NCBI GenBank assembly: GCA_965228415.1
Contig: OZ245814.1
Coordinates: 1,364,001-1,428,000 of the forward strand
Direction of reading: 5' to 3'
Origin: Agaribacillus sp965228415
GTDB lineage: Bacteria; Bacteroidota; Bacteroidia; Cytophagales; Cyclobacteriaceae
Length of the DNA stretch: 64,000 bases
Shown here piece by piece: positions 26,003 through 35,730 of this stretch. The position numbers were made by a program, and so were the translations under genes. The notes below the pieces were generated by a model. The model was not told the origin of the DNA. It saw nothing but the letters and a program-made list of their open reading frames with translations, and ran no database searches. Position 1 is the stretch's first letter; each line of letters opens with the position of its first letter.

Positions 26003-26644
26003 ATGATAAATATATTGATCGCCGAGGATCATCAAATGATGGTTGATGGTATTAAAGCCATGTTGGCAAATGAACCCGCCATACGTGTAGTGGCAGAGGC
26101 TTCAAATGGCATAGAAGCACTTTCCTGCCTGGAGAAAAATGATATTGATATTGTTTTACTTGATATAAATATGCCTGTTTTAGACGGTGTTGAAACCAGT
26201 AAGAAAATCAAGGCATTATATCCCATGGTAAAAGTGATTGCCCTATCCATGTATGATGAAGGTGCATTGATCTATAGCATGCTAAAGAACGGTGTAAAAG
26301 GTTATATCCTGAAAAATATTGGTAAAGAAAGATTGCTTGAGGCGATACAAACAGTATATGATGGCGAGAACTATTTTTCGGATCATGTGAAAGATACCCT
26401 GTTGACAAGTATGCAGCCGGGTAAAACAAAGAGTTCCTCGGAATTTATGGTAAAACTAACGCGCAGAGAAAAGGAAATCATCAACTTGATTATTGACGAA
26501 TATACAACTGCAGAAATTGCTGAGAAACTCTTCATAAGCGAAAAAACTGTAGAAACCCACAGAAAGCATGTGCTTCAAAAACTGAACGTCCGAAATACCG
26601 CCGGTCTGGTTCGGACAGTTATTCAAAAGGGGCTTCTGGACTAA
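26003..26644 (+). CDS. NarL/FixJ-type response regulator
   Basis: 213 residues. The receiver domain (1-118) has E8, D9 and phospho-acceptor D54 in 'IVLLDINMPVLDG', with T/S and K in 'VIALSMY' and 'GYILKNIG'. The LuxR-type HTH (about 148-213) reads 'TRREKEIINLIIDEYTTAEIAEKLFISEKTVETH'. It is co-transcribed with the TPR kinase (11-nt spacing). Its targets may be the adhesin genes about 400 bp downstream (inference from location only). Confidence 0.95.
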   Translation: MINILIAEDHQMMVDGIKAMLANEPAIRVVAEASNGIEALSCLEKNDIDIVLLDINMPVLDGVETSKKIKALYPMVKVIALSMYDEGALIYSMLKNGVKGYILKNIGKERLLEAIQTVYDGENYFSDHVKDTLLTSMQPGKTKSSSEFMVKLTRREKEIINLIIDEYTTAEIAEKLFISEKTVETHRKHVLQKLNVRNTAGLVRTVIQKGLLD

Positions 26645-27025
26645 TTTTCAACTTCAACATCATACATTTCCCCGAACATCAGGGTTTTCAGGTATATTTT
26701 TAATTCATGGTTTTAGGTGATTTATTGGAAAGTGTTTCTTTCGAAATTTATACTATAATTTTTAACTATTAGCATTTGATGCCAAAGGGTATCATTTAAG
26801 AACTGTATAGTATAATGACTAAAAACCTATGATGTTTCAGGTACTCCCACAAAAATTCACGATCAGGACAAAGCCAGATGATTATTATTCGGGGTGATAA
26901 AATAATTACCAATACCTGCTAAAATTCATAATCAGTTAAACAGTTGATAATAGTTAAAAATTGGGTGTGATCGCCGGTTTCCACCTTTACGATGGAAACC
27001 GGTTTTTAAACAAAATTTTCAAACT
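26645..27025. other. Intergenic, 381 bp, before the adhesin cluster
   Basis: AT-rich. Two near-identical 15-mers, AAAATTCACGATCAG and AAAATTCATAATCAG, lie about 67 bp apart near 26852 and 26920 and could be regulator sites. The end holds the strong hairpin at 26974-27007 described separately. I see no exact TAnnTTTG box. Confidence 0.45.
26974..27007 (+). terminator. Terminator-like hairpin just before the first adhesin-cluster gene
   Basis: CCGGTTTCCA (26974-26983) and TGGAAACCGG (26993-27002) pair over 10 bp around a 9-nt loop and are followed at once by TTTTT (27003-27007). That is a textbook intrinsic terminator on the plus strand, ending only 18 nt before the ATG at 27026. There is no room for a promoter after it. 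It therefore either ends the kinase/regulator transcript with the next promoter overlapping it, or acts as an attenuator controlling read-through into the adhesin cluster. Confidence 0.7.
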
Positions 27026-27934
27026 ATGCAAAACTTCACCCTAAATCAAACTGTATTAATGGTTTTGATCATCATGCAGGTCAAGACTGGCACACTGGCA
27101 CAGACACCTGTAAATATTTATAAATCTTCCGGTGTAGAATTTTCAATCCCAAATGGTTGGATAGCGCGAGAATTGCAAGGATATATCATTGCCGGAAGTT
27201 ATGACGAAAAAGGTGTAATTATTATTACCCAGCATCAGGAAAATGACATCAATGCTATTATTACTGAAGCCAAATCGGGCATACAAGACGGCATAAGCAC
27301 ATCTTTACAGTTAATTAGCGAAATCGATCATTTCAACGCAACAACCGTCGGTGGGACTTTCGCAGGTCAGCTAGATGGATATCCGTCAAAGGCATATATC
27401 GTATCCATGATTTCCCCTTATGGAGGTGGTATTACCATCATGTCGGCAACCAATACCCAGAGCTTTTCGAACAGGTACAAAGAAATTACTACTTCCATTA
27501 GTCAGAGCGTTAGGTTTTCGAGGCCCGATCATAGCAAGGCCATTGAAGAATGGAAAGCGCTGATCAGTGGTTGCAAGTTAAGCTACTATAATTCCTACAA
27601 CAGTGGTGGTGGAAGCGGTTATACAACCGTGATCAAAATGTCTCTTTGTAACCAGGGTTACTTTGTTTATAATCTTGATGATCAAACCGTACTTAACGGT
27701 CAAGGGAATCTTACCGGTGCTTACAGTTTCCAAAAAAATAAAGGAAACGGATCCTGGGAAGTAATTGGGCGTGGAACAGAAGTGCTATTACAGCTTAATT
27801 TTCACGATGGCAGGGTAAAAGCGTTTTCCCTTTCCAAAAATGAAAAAGGACATACTTTGTTAAATGGGGAACGCTATTTACGTACCTGTAATCCAAATGA
27901 CAGTTACGCAGAAGCAAGGCCGGATTGCCGGTGA
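27026..27934 (+). CDS. Secreted protein of unknown function, first gene of adhesin cluster
   Basis: 302 residues with a signal peptide (1-27, ending TLAQ). The first domain (about 30-165) resembles the DUF1795/PsbP-like fold: 'SSGVEFSIPNGWIAREL...' and 'GYPSKAYIVSMISPYGGGITIMSAT' are typical of a module that follows 'Gv.f.iP.gW'. The second domain (about 185-300) reads 'WKALISGCKLSYYNSYNSGGGSGYTTVIKMSLCNQGYFVY ... GSWEVIGRG ... LNGERYLRT', a beta-rich module with a conserved Gly-rich turn and Cys, seen in exported proteins of several phyla but with unknown role. It lies 52 nt before the giant adhesin. It may be a secretion or surface companion (inference). Confidence 0.6.
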   Translation: MQNFTLNQTVLMVLIIMQVKTGTLAQTPVNIYKSSGVEFSIPNGWIARELQGYIIAGSYDEKGVIIITQHQENDINAIITEAKSGIQDGISTSLQLISEIDHFNATTVGGTFAGQLDGYPSKAYIVSMISPYGGGITIMSATNTQSFSNRYKEITTSISQSVRFSRPDHSKAIEEWKALISGCKLSYYNSYNSGGGSGYTTVIKMSLCNQGYFVYNLDDQTVLNGQGNLTGAYSFQKNKGNGSWEVIGRGTEVLLQLNFHDGRVKAFSLSKNEKGHTLLNGERYLRTCNPNDSYAEARPDCR

Positions 27935-27986
27935 TTGATCATACAGGATATTCCAATAAAGCGCATAATGAATTAAATGGTTAATT

Positions 27987-30900
27987 ATGTATAGAACTTT
28001 ACTATTCCTGGTCATTTTGCTAGGTTCATCAAATAGCCTGAAGGCACAGATCTTCGTGCGCCAGCTGGCAAATGGCACCAACGACGGTTCTTCCTGGCAA
28101 AATGCCTTTACAGATCTGCAGGATGCCCTGGCGGTTGCTACCGAAGGCGAGGAAATTTGGATTGCCAAAGGTATTTACACACCTGTTCTTTGTGATGGGG
28201 CTTGTGATAACAACGACAGAAATGTTTCATTTGAGGTAGGTGAAGGCATTAAACTCTACGGAGGGTTTGAAGGCAATGAAAGTAGTCTGGAGCAAAGGGA
28301 TTGGGAAGCAAATAAAAGCATATTAAGTGGAGACATTGGAATTGGCGGTGATGATACGGACAATAGCTTTACCCTGATTGAAATGAGCAACGTGACTGAA
28401 AATACAATCATTGACGGCATAACCATTACCAATGCAAATGACAACGGATCTTTTTCTCAAAAAGCCGGCGGAATCTACATTTTTGCCGATGCCAATGACA
28501 ATGCCAGTCCCCGGATAGAAAATTGCAGTATTGTCAACAATTTTGGAGAGCGTACGGGTGGAATTAAAATTACTACGGCTAATAATGCCAATATTCGGTC
28601 TCAGTTCAAAAATAACAGGTTTGAAAATAACCGGACAGCCTCATCGGTAATTGGCTCAGGCGGCGCTGTCAATGTTAATGTTGGTCAAGGTACTGAGCTT
28701 GACGTAAGTTTTTTGAATTGCTCCTTCATAGCAAACGTAGCCGGCAGTAGTGGTGGCGCTATCAGCATTAATGTAACCAGTATTTTTTCAGACGTTGGCA
28801 CTGATAATTTACTGGCTGTTATCGACAGTTGCCATTTCGAAAATAACCAGGTTGTATCAACTTTCGAAAGAGGGGCGGCAATATATATCCGCGGCCTTGG
28901 AATAGGTTCAATGCAAAGCCTTGTTCGCAATTCCACGTTCATTGGAAATCAGTCAAGCGAAGACGGCGGCGCGATCGCTATTGAAGGAGGAAAAGACAAT
29001 TTTTCATTGACCAGTAAAATATTCAATAACCATTTCCTTGAAAATACTGCAGGTAAAAATGGTGGCGCATTAATGTTACAATCCTTTTTTAATGATGAAT
29101 TTAAGGTGGAAATCGCCAACAATATTTTTGATAGTAACCAGGCCCAGTCATTCGGAGGTGCCATATTCAGCAATTCATCCGACAATCAGGGAAATGACAA
29201 AAATGTTGATGTGATCAATAATACCTTCTCAAACAACATTGGCTCACAGGCAGGGTTAGCCATTTACAACAGTCAATTCAATGGTTTCAACGAAATGGAT
29301 GTTGTCAATAATATTTTTGCCGAAAATGCGAACAGCGGAGATGATGTAATAGGTAATAATGGCGGTACAGTTACTATGAGCAACAACCTGATAAAAGCAG
29401 GGCTACCAGCCAATGTTACTGACAACGGCAATAACATTTTCACCGACCCTGAATTCTTTAACATTAATCCTGGCGATTTCCATCTACGTACCTCTTCTCC
29501 TGCCATCAATAGTGGCGACAACAATGCAGTACTGGATGATGCCCCATTTGATTTTGACGGAAATTTAAGAATACGTCATGAGACGGTCGATATGGGTGCT
29601 TATGAAACCGGCGCCATATTTGTCGACCAAAATGCCACCGGTAATAATAACGGCTTATCCTGGCAGGATGCCTTTGTCGACTTACAATCCGCCTTAGCTG
29701 CCACAAAATATAACAAGGAAATATGGGTGGCCCAAGGAACTTATTTCCCCACCACCTGCCAGGATGATTGCACGGAAGAAGAAAGGGCCATTTCATTTTT
29801 TGTACCTGATAGTGTCAGGTTATTCGGCGGTTTCAATGCCACCGAAAACGAACGTGAACAGCGAAACTGGGAGCAAAATAGCACAATACTCAGCGGCGAT
29901 ATTGGGGTGGAAAATGACAGTACGGATAATACTTATTCTGTCATTATGATGCAAAATTCGACTCCCGGTACAACAATAGATGGTTTTATTATTGAAAAGG
30001 GACATGCCGACGCCAGTGGCATAGATGCCATCGGCAACAGCGGTGGCGGGGCAATTAATGTTGAGATTCTAAGTGGCCTATCAGCGGAGGTACAGGTACA
30101 TCTTTCTAACTTAATAATACGAAATAACTTTGGTGGTGGCGGTGGAGGCATAAGGATGAGGGTCATCTCGGGTGTATTATCTCCACAATTCAATAATATA
30201 TTGTTTGAAAATAATAGTTCCTCGCTTTTAAATGTAACAAGCTTCGGAGGGGCTGTCATGTTATCCAGTAACAGCCTGACAGCATTTAATCCGGCCTTTC
30301 TTAATTGTATATTCAAAGGAAACCGATGCGGTAATGATGGAGGTGCCTTAGCAACGCTGCTTGGCAATAATAGCGGGAATACGATCTCTACTTCAATGCG
30401 CATTGACAGTTGTGTTTTCGAAAATAATGTTGTCGCCGGCGTAAATTCTCGTGGTGGCGCTATCTATAGTCGTATAACAGCCAATGTCGCCACCCAAAAT
30501 ATAATAAGCAATACCCTGTTTGAGAATAATAGAGCGGAAAGTCACGGGGGAGCCGTATTTGACAGAGCAAGCTTTGCCCCAGCCCTTTCCTCAAACCTTT
30601 ATATCAATTGCACATTCAACAACAATGAAACAGATCAGGATGGAAGCGCCATATATATCAGAGGCTCCCAGGAAGCTACAAATGACTCGAGGATAATTAA
30701 CAGCATTTTTAATAGTAACAAAGCACAATTACGCGGTGGGGCAATTTTTAGCCAGGGATCAATAACGGGAGACGGAAATAATCTGGGTGTTTGCATTCCC
30801 CAAATTATCAATAACACATTTTACAATAACGTTGCCGATACTGAGGGCAATAGCCTGTTCAACGAATTTGCTTCACCAGTGATAGCCAACAATATCATTT

Positions 30901-33176
30901 GGGGAGCCGAGGATCAGATTGGCAACAACAATGCCACGCCTTCTCTTTTAAACAACATTATTGAAGGCGGATACAGCGGCACGGGAAGCCAGGTCATTAC
31001 CATAGATGAGGACCCCCAATTGGTCAATACAGACGCCGCAGATTTTAGCGTTTCTCCATGCTCCCCGGCAATAAATGCCGGTGATAATGATGTCATCCCG
31101 GAGACCAACACCGAACTTGATTTCAATGGAAATGAAAGGGTATTTGACGAAATTGTAGACATCGGCGCCATTGAATGGAATGGCGTTCCGGAACGACTTG
31201 ATAGCATCGGGTTTAGTGTCACCCACCCATCATTCGAATCGGCTTGTGATGGCCAAATTGAAGCCGAACCTTTCAGAGGCACCCCTGATTACAGCTTTCT
31301 TTGGGATACTGGGGAAACTACAAATTCAATTGACGCGCTATGCGAAGGTACATACATTTTAACAGTGACTGATGCCCTGGGCTGCCAGTTCACCGATTCT
31401 GTTGAATTGATCGCCATACCCAATACATTACCGGAAATTACAAGTGATTCGATCGTCACTGCCATTGAAGACCAACCCTATGTTTACGCCATTACAGCAC
31501 TGGATCCGGATACCGGGGACGCATTGGCGATTATTGTGGAAAACCTTCCGGACTGGCTTGAATTAACAGATAATGGTGATGGCTCCGCTACACTTTCCGG
31601 TATACCCGAAAATGATGATGTGGGATTTTATAACATTACCATTATTGTAAATGACAGCCGGGGAGGAACAGATGAGCAGGCATTTGACCTGGAGGTAATA
31701 AATGTAAATGATCCTCCGGAATTTACGAGTATACCTGACACGATCGCCTTTGTAGGCACGCAATACATTTACACTATTGAGTCTCTGGACGTCGATGAAA
31801 ATGATGTATTAAGTATCACCATGCCTTTTGTCCCCGGCTGGTTAAGTTTTGAGGATTTAGGAGATGGCACCGCAAGTTTATCCGGTACTCCTCAACTTGA
31901 AGATGTTGGCACTTATGCTATCTCTCTCATTGTTACCGACCTTTCAGGGGCTAATGATCTGCAATTTTTCAATTTGGTGGTTATATCTGACAATGAAACA
32001 CCGGAATTTACCAGCATCCCAATAACCAATGCAACAGTGGGTGAAACTTATAGCTATGAAATCAGCGCAACAGACGCCGATGGCAATGCCCTGGAATTCT
32101 CAATGCCTTTTGTGCCCGGATGGCTCAATTTCACTGATAATGGAGATGGCACAGCCTTGTTGGAAGGTATCCCTCAGTCTGGCGATATTGGCAACTATAC
32201 CATACAAATCCTGGTAGAAGATGAATCAGGTGCTACCACCAATCAGAATTTCGAAATTATTGTCTCAGATCCGACTAATGTAAACACTCCACCTCAAATT
32301 AGCCCCGTTATTCTTGAAACACAGGAAGACCAGACCCTAATAATCACGCTTAACGACTTTAAAGCCGGATTTGCCGACAACGAAAATGACCCGATAGGAA
32401 AAATATACATAGAAACGCTTCCCACCAACGGCATACTGACATTAAATGGCAATCAATTGTTCCAGGGTACCACAATCGATACGCAATCGGCATTTGAATT
32501 CATCTACATTCCAAACGATGATTTTAACGGCACAGACCAGTGGTTATGGAATGCAGACGACGGTAAAGTGAAGGCCGAAGATGAGGCATTGTTAACGGTT
32601 GTCGTCAACCCGGTAAACGATGCGCCCACTGCTTTAGATCTTGATAATCAAACAATTGCAGAAAACGCATTGGTAGGTGACCTGGTTGGAATTTTATCTA
32701 CGCAGGATGTTGATCTGGATGATTTGCATACCTACTTTTTTTCAGGCGCCAATACTGATGACGCATCTTTTTTCAACATCGAAAACGACAGGCTTGTTCT
32801 GGCGCGGCCATTAAATTTTGATCAGCAAAGCACCTATGAAATTCAAATTACAGTTGAAGACTCAGCAGGTGCCAGCTTCATCGCCATTTTTACCATCGCA
32901 GTTGAACCAGTTGAAAATGAATTAGTCGCCAATGCCATTACACCTAATGGAGATGGTAAAAACGATGAGTGGCTCATTCCTGAAATTGAAAATTGTAACA
33001 GTTGCAAAGTTGAAATCTACAATCGATGGGGACAATTGATTTACAGTTCAATAGGGTATAACATTCCATGGGATGGTCACTTTAACCAGGAAATTTTACC
33101 TACCGGCACCTACTATTATTTAATTGATTTTAATGGTGAAAGAACAAAAACGGGAACAGTCTCTATTCTGAAATAA
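27987..33176 (+). CDS. T9SS type B giant adhesin: tandem beta-helix, SprB-like, Ig/cadherin, CHU_C
   Basis: 1729 residues with a signal peptide (1-20). Two tandem right-handed beta-helix modules (about 22-545 and 546-1060) begin with the same sentence, 'WQ.AF.DLQ.AL....EIW.A.G.Y.P', each with a CxxxC pair ('CDGACDNNDR', 'CQDDCTEEER') and 'LSGDIG...DDTDN'. The N..F..N....GGA rungs resemble polymorphic outer-membrane/parallel beta-helix proteins. A SprB-repeat-like segment follows (about 1075-1145, 'CEGTYILTVTDALGC'), then three He_PIG Ig-like repeats (about 1155-1430, 'NGDGSATLSGIPE', 'GDGTASLSGTP', 'GDGTALLEGIP'), a cadherin-like region (about 1430-1640) and the gliding-motility type B C-terminal domain (1648-1729, 'NAITPNGDGKNDEW', 'EIYNRWGQ', 'PTGTYYYLIDFN'). 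This is the architecture of SprB-type adhesins exported by T9SS. Confidence 0.92.
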   Translation: MYRTLLFLVILLGSSNSLKAQIFVRQLANGTNDGSSWQNAFTDLQDALAVATEGEEIWIAKGIYTPVLCDGACDNNDRNVSFEVGEGIKLYGGFEGNESSLEQRDWEANKSILSGDIGIGGDDTDNSFTLIEMSNVTENTIIDGITITNANDNGSFSQKAGGIYIFADANDNASPRIENCSIVNNFGERTGGIKITTANNANIRSQFKNNRFENNRTASSVIGSGGAVNVNVGQGTELDVSFLNCSFIANVAGSSGGAISINVTSIFSDVGTDNLLAVIDSCHFENNQVVSTFERGAAIYIRGLGIGSMQSLVRNSTFIGNQSSEDGGAIAIEGGKDNFSLTSKIFNNHFLENTAGKNGGALMLQSFFNDEFKVEIANNIFDSNQAQSFGGAIFSNSSDNQGNDKNVDVINNTFSNNIGSQAGLAIYNSQFNGFNEMDVVNNIFAENANSGDDVIGNNGGTVTMSNNLIKAGLPANVTDNGNNIFTDPEFFNINPGDFHLRTSSPAINSGDNNAVLDDAPFDFDGNLRIRHETVDMGAYETGAIFVDQNATGNNNGLSWQDAFVDLQSALAATKYNKEIWVAQGTYFPTTCQDDCTEEERAISFFVPDSVRLFGGFNATENEREQRNWEQNSTILSGDIGVENDSTDNTYSVIMMQNSTPGTTIDGFIIEKGHADASGIDAIGNSGGGAINVEILSGLSAEVQVHLSNLIIRNNFGGGGGGIRMRVISGVLSPQFNNILFENNSSSLLNVTSFGGAVMLSSNSLTAFNPAFLNCIFKGNRCGNDGGALATLLGNNSGNTISTSMRIDSCVFENNVVAGVNSRGGAIYSRITANVATQNIISNTLFENNRAESHGGAVFDRASFAPALSSNLYINCTFNNNETDQDGSAIYIRGSQEATNDSRIINSIFNSNKAQLRGGAIFSQGSITGDGNNLGVCIPQIINNTFYNNVADTEGNSLFNEFASPVIANNIIWGAEDQIGNNNATPSLLNNIIEGGYSGTGSQVITIDEDPQLVNTDAADFSVSPCSPAINAGDNDVIPETNTELDFNGNERVFDEIVDIGAIEWNGVPERLDSIGFSVTHPSFESACDGQIEAEPFRGTPDYSFLWDTGETTNSIDALCEGTYILTVTDALGCQFTDSVELIAIPNTLPEITSDSIVTAIEDQPYVYAITALDPDTGDALAIIVENLPDWLELTDNGDGSATLSGIPENDDVGFYNITIIVNDSRGGTDEQAFDLEVINVNDPPEFTSIPDTIAFVGTQYIYTIESLDVDENDVLSITMPFVPGWLSFEDLGDGTASLSGTPQLEDVGTYAISLIVTDLSGANDLQFFNLVVISDNETPEFTSIPITNATVGETYSYEISATDADGNALEFSMPFVPGWLNFTDNGDGTALLEGIPQSGDIGNYTIQILVEDESGATTNQNFEIIVSDPTNVNTPPQISPVILETQEDQTLIITLNDFKAGFADNENDPIGKIYIETLPTNGILTLNGNQLFQGTTIDTQSAFEFIYIPNDDFNGTDQWLWNADDGKVKAEDEALLTVVVNPVNDAPTALDLDNQTIAENALVGDLVGILSTQDVDLDDLHTYFFSGANTDDASFFNIENDRLVLARPLNFDQQSTYEIQITVEDSAGASFIAIFTIAVEPVENELVANAITPNGDGKNDEWLIPEIENCNSCKVEIYNRWGQLIYSSIGYNIPWDGHFNQEILPTGTYYYLIDFNGERTKTGTVSILK

Positions 33177-33187
33177 AAGCTACAATT

Positions 33188-34213
33188 ATGAAAAAACATT
33201 TTCTGAATTTATGTGCTCACCTCCTATGGTCCGGTTTAATGCTTTGTCCGATGCAGATGGTCTTCGGGCAGGAACAATTTCAGCAAACCCAATTTATTTA
33301 CAGCGCATTTGCCATCAACCCGGCATTCTCAGGAGTAGAGGATGTAATCAATGGGCATACGGGTTTCAAAAGAATGTGGGCCGGTTTGGATGATGCACCA
33401 ACAAATTATTATGCAGGTATCCAAGGAAGTATCAGCAGTTTTAAAAATGCTATGTCAGAAAAAAGGACGCTCAGACGAAGCAATGAGCGGTTTTATAAAA
33501 AATTAACCAACCAAAAAAACGCCTTAAGCCATGGATTGGGTGCTTACCTGTCATTTCACAAGCAGGGTGCATTCAATAAATTCAGCGGGTATCTGTCTTA
33601 CGCCCTGATCTATGGTTTATCCAATGATTTTAAAATCTCAATGGGACTGGGAACACAATTTACCCGGCAAAAATTCAGGCAGGATTTCGTTGTGCTTAAT
33701 AATCCGGACGATGATGATGTTTATCTGAACTATCTCAATGGTGCCGGAGATATGTTTGGTATGAACCTAAATGTGGGAGCGATGATTTATGGCAAAAATC
33801 TGTTTGTCAGTTATGCCATTCATCAACCAATGAAGATTACATCAAATACCAACGACAATCAAATCATTGATCCCGGGATGTTCCATTACATGATCGCGGG
33901 GTATAATATAACAATAAATCACTCCTTCACCCTTCAACCATCAGTTTTGCTTCAGTACAATGAACATTATGAGCTTTCGCAGCATTATATGGCCAAGGTA
34001 AAATACAGGAATTTATTTTGGTTAGGCAGCGGCTATCGCCTAAACGATGCCATTTCAGCCATCATCGGTTTTAGTAGCCGGAATGGACTCCTATTTAGCT
34101 ATGCCTATGAATATCACGTTGAAAACATAGGATACCAATCCAACGGCAGTCATGAACTTACTATTGGCATGCGTATTTTCCGTGATCATGTAAGTGAACC
34201 TTTTTTGTGGTAA
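33188..34213 (+). CDS. PorP/SprF-family outer-membrane protein
   Basis: 341 residues with a signal peptide (about 1-28). 'QFIYSAFAINPAFSGVEDVINGHTGFKRMW' is the family signature INPAxAG...; the rest is alternating beta-strands of a barrel ending in an aromatic residue (W341). PorP/SprF proteins serve T9SS export and surface attachment of type B adhesins encoded immediately upstream, as SprF does for SprB. Its start is 11 nt after the adhesin stop, and it overlaps the OmpA gene by 20 nt, so the three form one operon. Confidence 0.93.
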   Translation: MKKHFLNLCAHLLWSGLMLCPMQMVFGQEQFQQTQFIYSAFAINPAFSGVEDVINGHTGFKRMWAGLDDAPTNYYAGIQGSISSFKNAMSEKRTLRRSNERFYKKLTNQKNALSHGLGAYLSFHKQGAFNKFSGYLSYALIYGLSNDFKISMGLGTQFTRQKFRQDFVVLNNPDDDDVYLNYLNGAGDMFGMNLNVGAMIYGKNLFVSYAIHQPMKITSNTNDNQIIDPGMFHYMIAGYNITINHSFTLQPSVLLQYNEHYELSQHYMAKVKYRNLFWLGSGYRLNDAISAIIGFSSRNGLLFSYAYEYHVENIGYQSNGSHELTIGMRIFRDHVSEPFLW

Positions 34214-35540
34214 CTCCCAATGCTTAAAATTGATACGCTTTATCAAACCATATCTTTTCCTGGCCCAACTACTAATTCCTTTTCTTACGTTATCTCAGCA
34301 TGATCAGGATAATATTAATCGTGAATATTTAATCACCAAATTACCCCAATTCATCAACTCCAACTATGAAGAAAGCAAACCATTCCTGACACACAGTGGC
34401 AATCAGTTATTTTTTGTCCGATCGTATTATCCGGAGAATGTGGGTGGAGAAAATGCCGGTGAAGATATTTGGATGTCCCAAAGGGGTACTAATGGCCAAT
34501 GGTCTTTACCAACCAATCAATACGGCCAATTGAATGATGAAGAAAATGATATCATTGCCGGCATAAAGGAAGGAAAATATTTAACATTACAGCTCCTAAG
34601 CTATAATAATGGCCGACAGCAACGGTCTATAAAATTGGCTAAGCGCGTTATGCATCCATTGCTTGAAACAGCGCCAATTCCACATTCGTGGCAGGGCATA
34701 CAAATCCCAATTCGTCAATACCATGATTTTTACCTGCATCCTTCTGAAAAGTATTTGTTGATGGCCATTGAACGTTATGATGGATTGGGTAAGGAGGACC
34801 TGTATGTTTATTTAAATAATGGAAAAACTTGGGAAGGCCCCATTCATCTAGGTGGTCAGGTCAACGGCAAAAATATAGATGTGGCACCTTTTTTAACCGG
34901 TGATGGCACACGCTTGTACTTTAGCAGTGACAGAGACGGAGGACAAGGTGGTATGGACATATGGTATGCAGACAGATTAGATGATAGCTGGAACAACTGG
35001 ACCGCCCCGCAAAACATGGGACCACCTGTCAACTCTGAATTTTTTGACTGCTACTTTTACGAAAATAATGCCGGTCAGGCCGTATTTGCCAGCAACAGAA
35101 ATTCAACTTTTGCGGATTTGTACATTGTCGAGCAAAAACCGAAGGAATTACCACCAACAATAGCACAGGCAAAACCTAATGATAACCCGGTTGACCAAAA
35201 TAACCGGACCATCAAATTTTTTACCTACGAGGTGTTTTTTAACCATGATCAGTATATCCCAACCCAGGAAGAGAAACAATCATTAATAGATTATATACAT
35301 GATCTTATTGACAAGCAGATTATTTCCATGATTATAACAGGTTATGCCGATGAAACGGGATCTTACAATTACAATCGGGAACTTTCGGGAAAAAGAGCTT
35401 CAAATGTCGCTGCCATTCTTCGATCATTATCTATCAACAGCCTGAAAACTGACATTAAAGGCCTTGGTGAATACACGCAACAATCAGGAGAACTGAAAGC
35501 CCTGGCAAGGAAAGTAGTAATTACTGGACAATACAGGTGA
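34194..35540 (+). CDS. OmpA-family protein with PD40 beta-propeller repeats
   Basis: 448 residues in the longest frame, which starts at a GTG inside the PorP/SprF gene; a TTG at 34230 would start 'MIRFIKPYLFLAQLL', a better signal peptide. PD40/WD40-like repeats occur at 'FFVRSYYPENVGGENAGEDIWMS' and 'TRLYFSSDRDGGQGGMDIWYA' (about 80-300), which match the propeller of PorE/SprF-adjacent OmpA proteins. The OmpA domain (about 335-445) has 'ISMIITGYADETGSYNYNRELSGKRASNV', with D and R for peptidoglycan binding, but lacks the usual final NRR. Such proteins anchor T9SS adhesin complexes to the cell wall. Confidence 0.87.
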   Translation: MNLFCGNSQCLKLIRFIKPYLFLAQLLIPFLTLSQHDQDNINREYLITKLPQFINSNYEESKPFLTHSGNQLFFVRSYYPENVGGENAGEDIWMSQRGTNGQWSLPTNQYGQLNDEENDIIAGIKEGKYLTLQLLSYNNGRQQRSIKLAKRVMHPLLETAPIPHSWQGIQIPIRQYHDFYLHPSEKYLLMAIERYDGLGKEDLYVYLNNGKTWEGPIHLGGQVNGKNIDVAPFLTGDGTRLYFSSDRDGGQGGMDIWYADRLDDSWNNWTAPQNMGPPVNSEFFDCYFYENNAGQAVFASNRNSTFADLYIVEQKPKELPPTIAQAKPNDNPVDQNNRTIKFFTYEVFFNHDQYIPTQEEKQSLIDYIHDLIDKQIISMIITGYADETGSYNYNRELSGKRASNVAAILRSLSINSLKTDIKGLGEYTQQSGELKALARKVVITGQYR

Positions 35541-35730
35541 ACCAAGTGCTTGAAAAATAGAACTTTTAATATGATTGTGTTTGTTTAAGTTATAAATCAC
35601 TTCGTTAGTTGAATAGAAAACAAAAAATTAAGTTCGAAGTGTAGAAATGCGCATAAATATAATTATCCTTTCCTCCCTCCTAACTATTGTCCGTTGTAAG
35701 TTGAGTCAAGCGATCGAAAGGCCATATATC

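Noticed and set aside
29933..30403. 156-residue antisense ORF in the giant adhesin
   Set aside because: Mirrors the Gly/Asn-rich beta-helix repeats on the other strand (proline-rich product), a typical shadow.
27987..33176. Ig and beta-helix repeats as DNA-level repeats or CRISPR
   Set aside because: Similarity is at protein level with variable DNA and unequal spacing; no repeat-spacer array.
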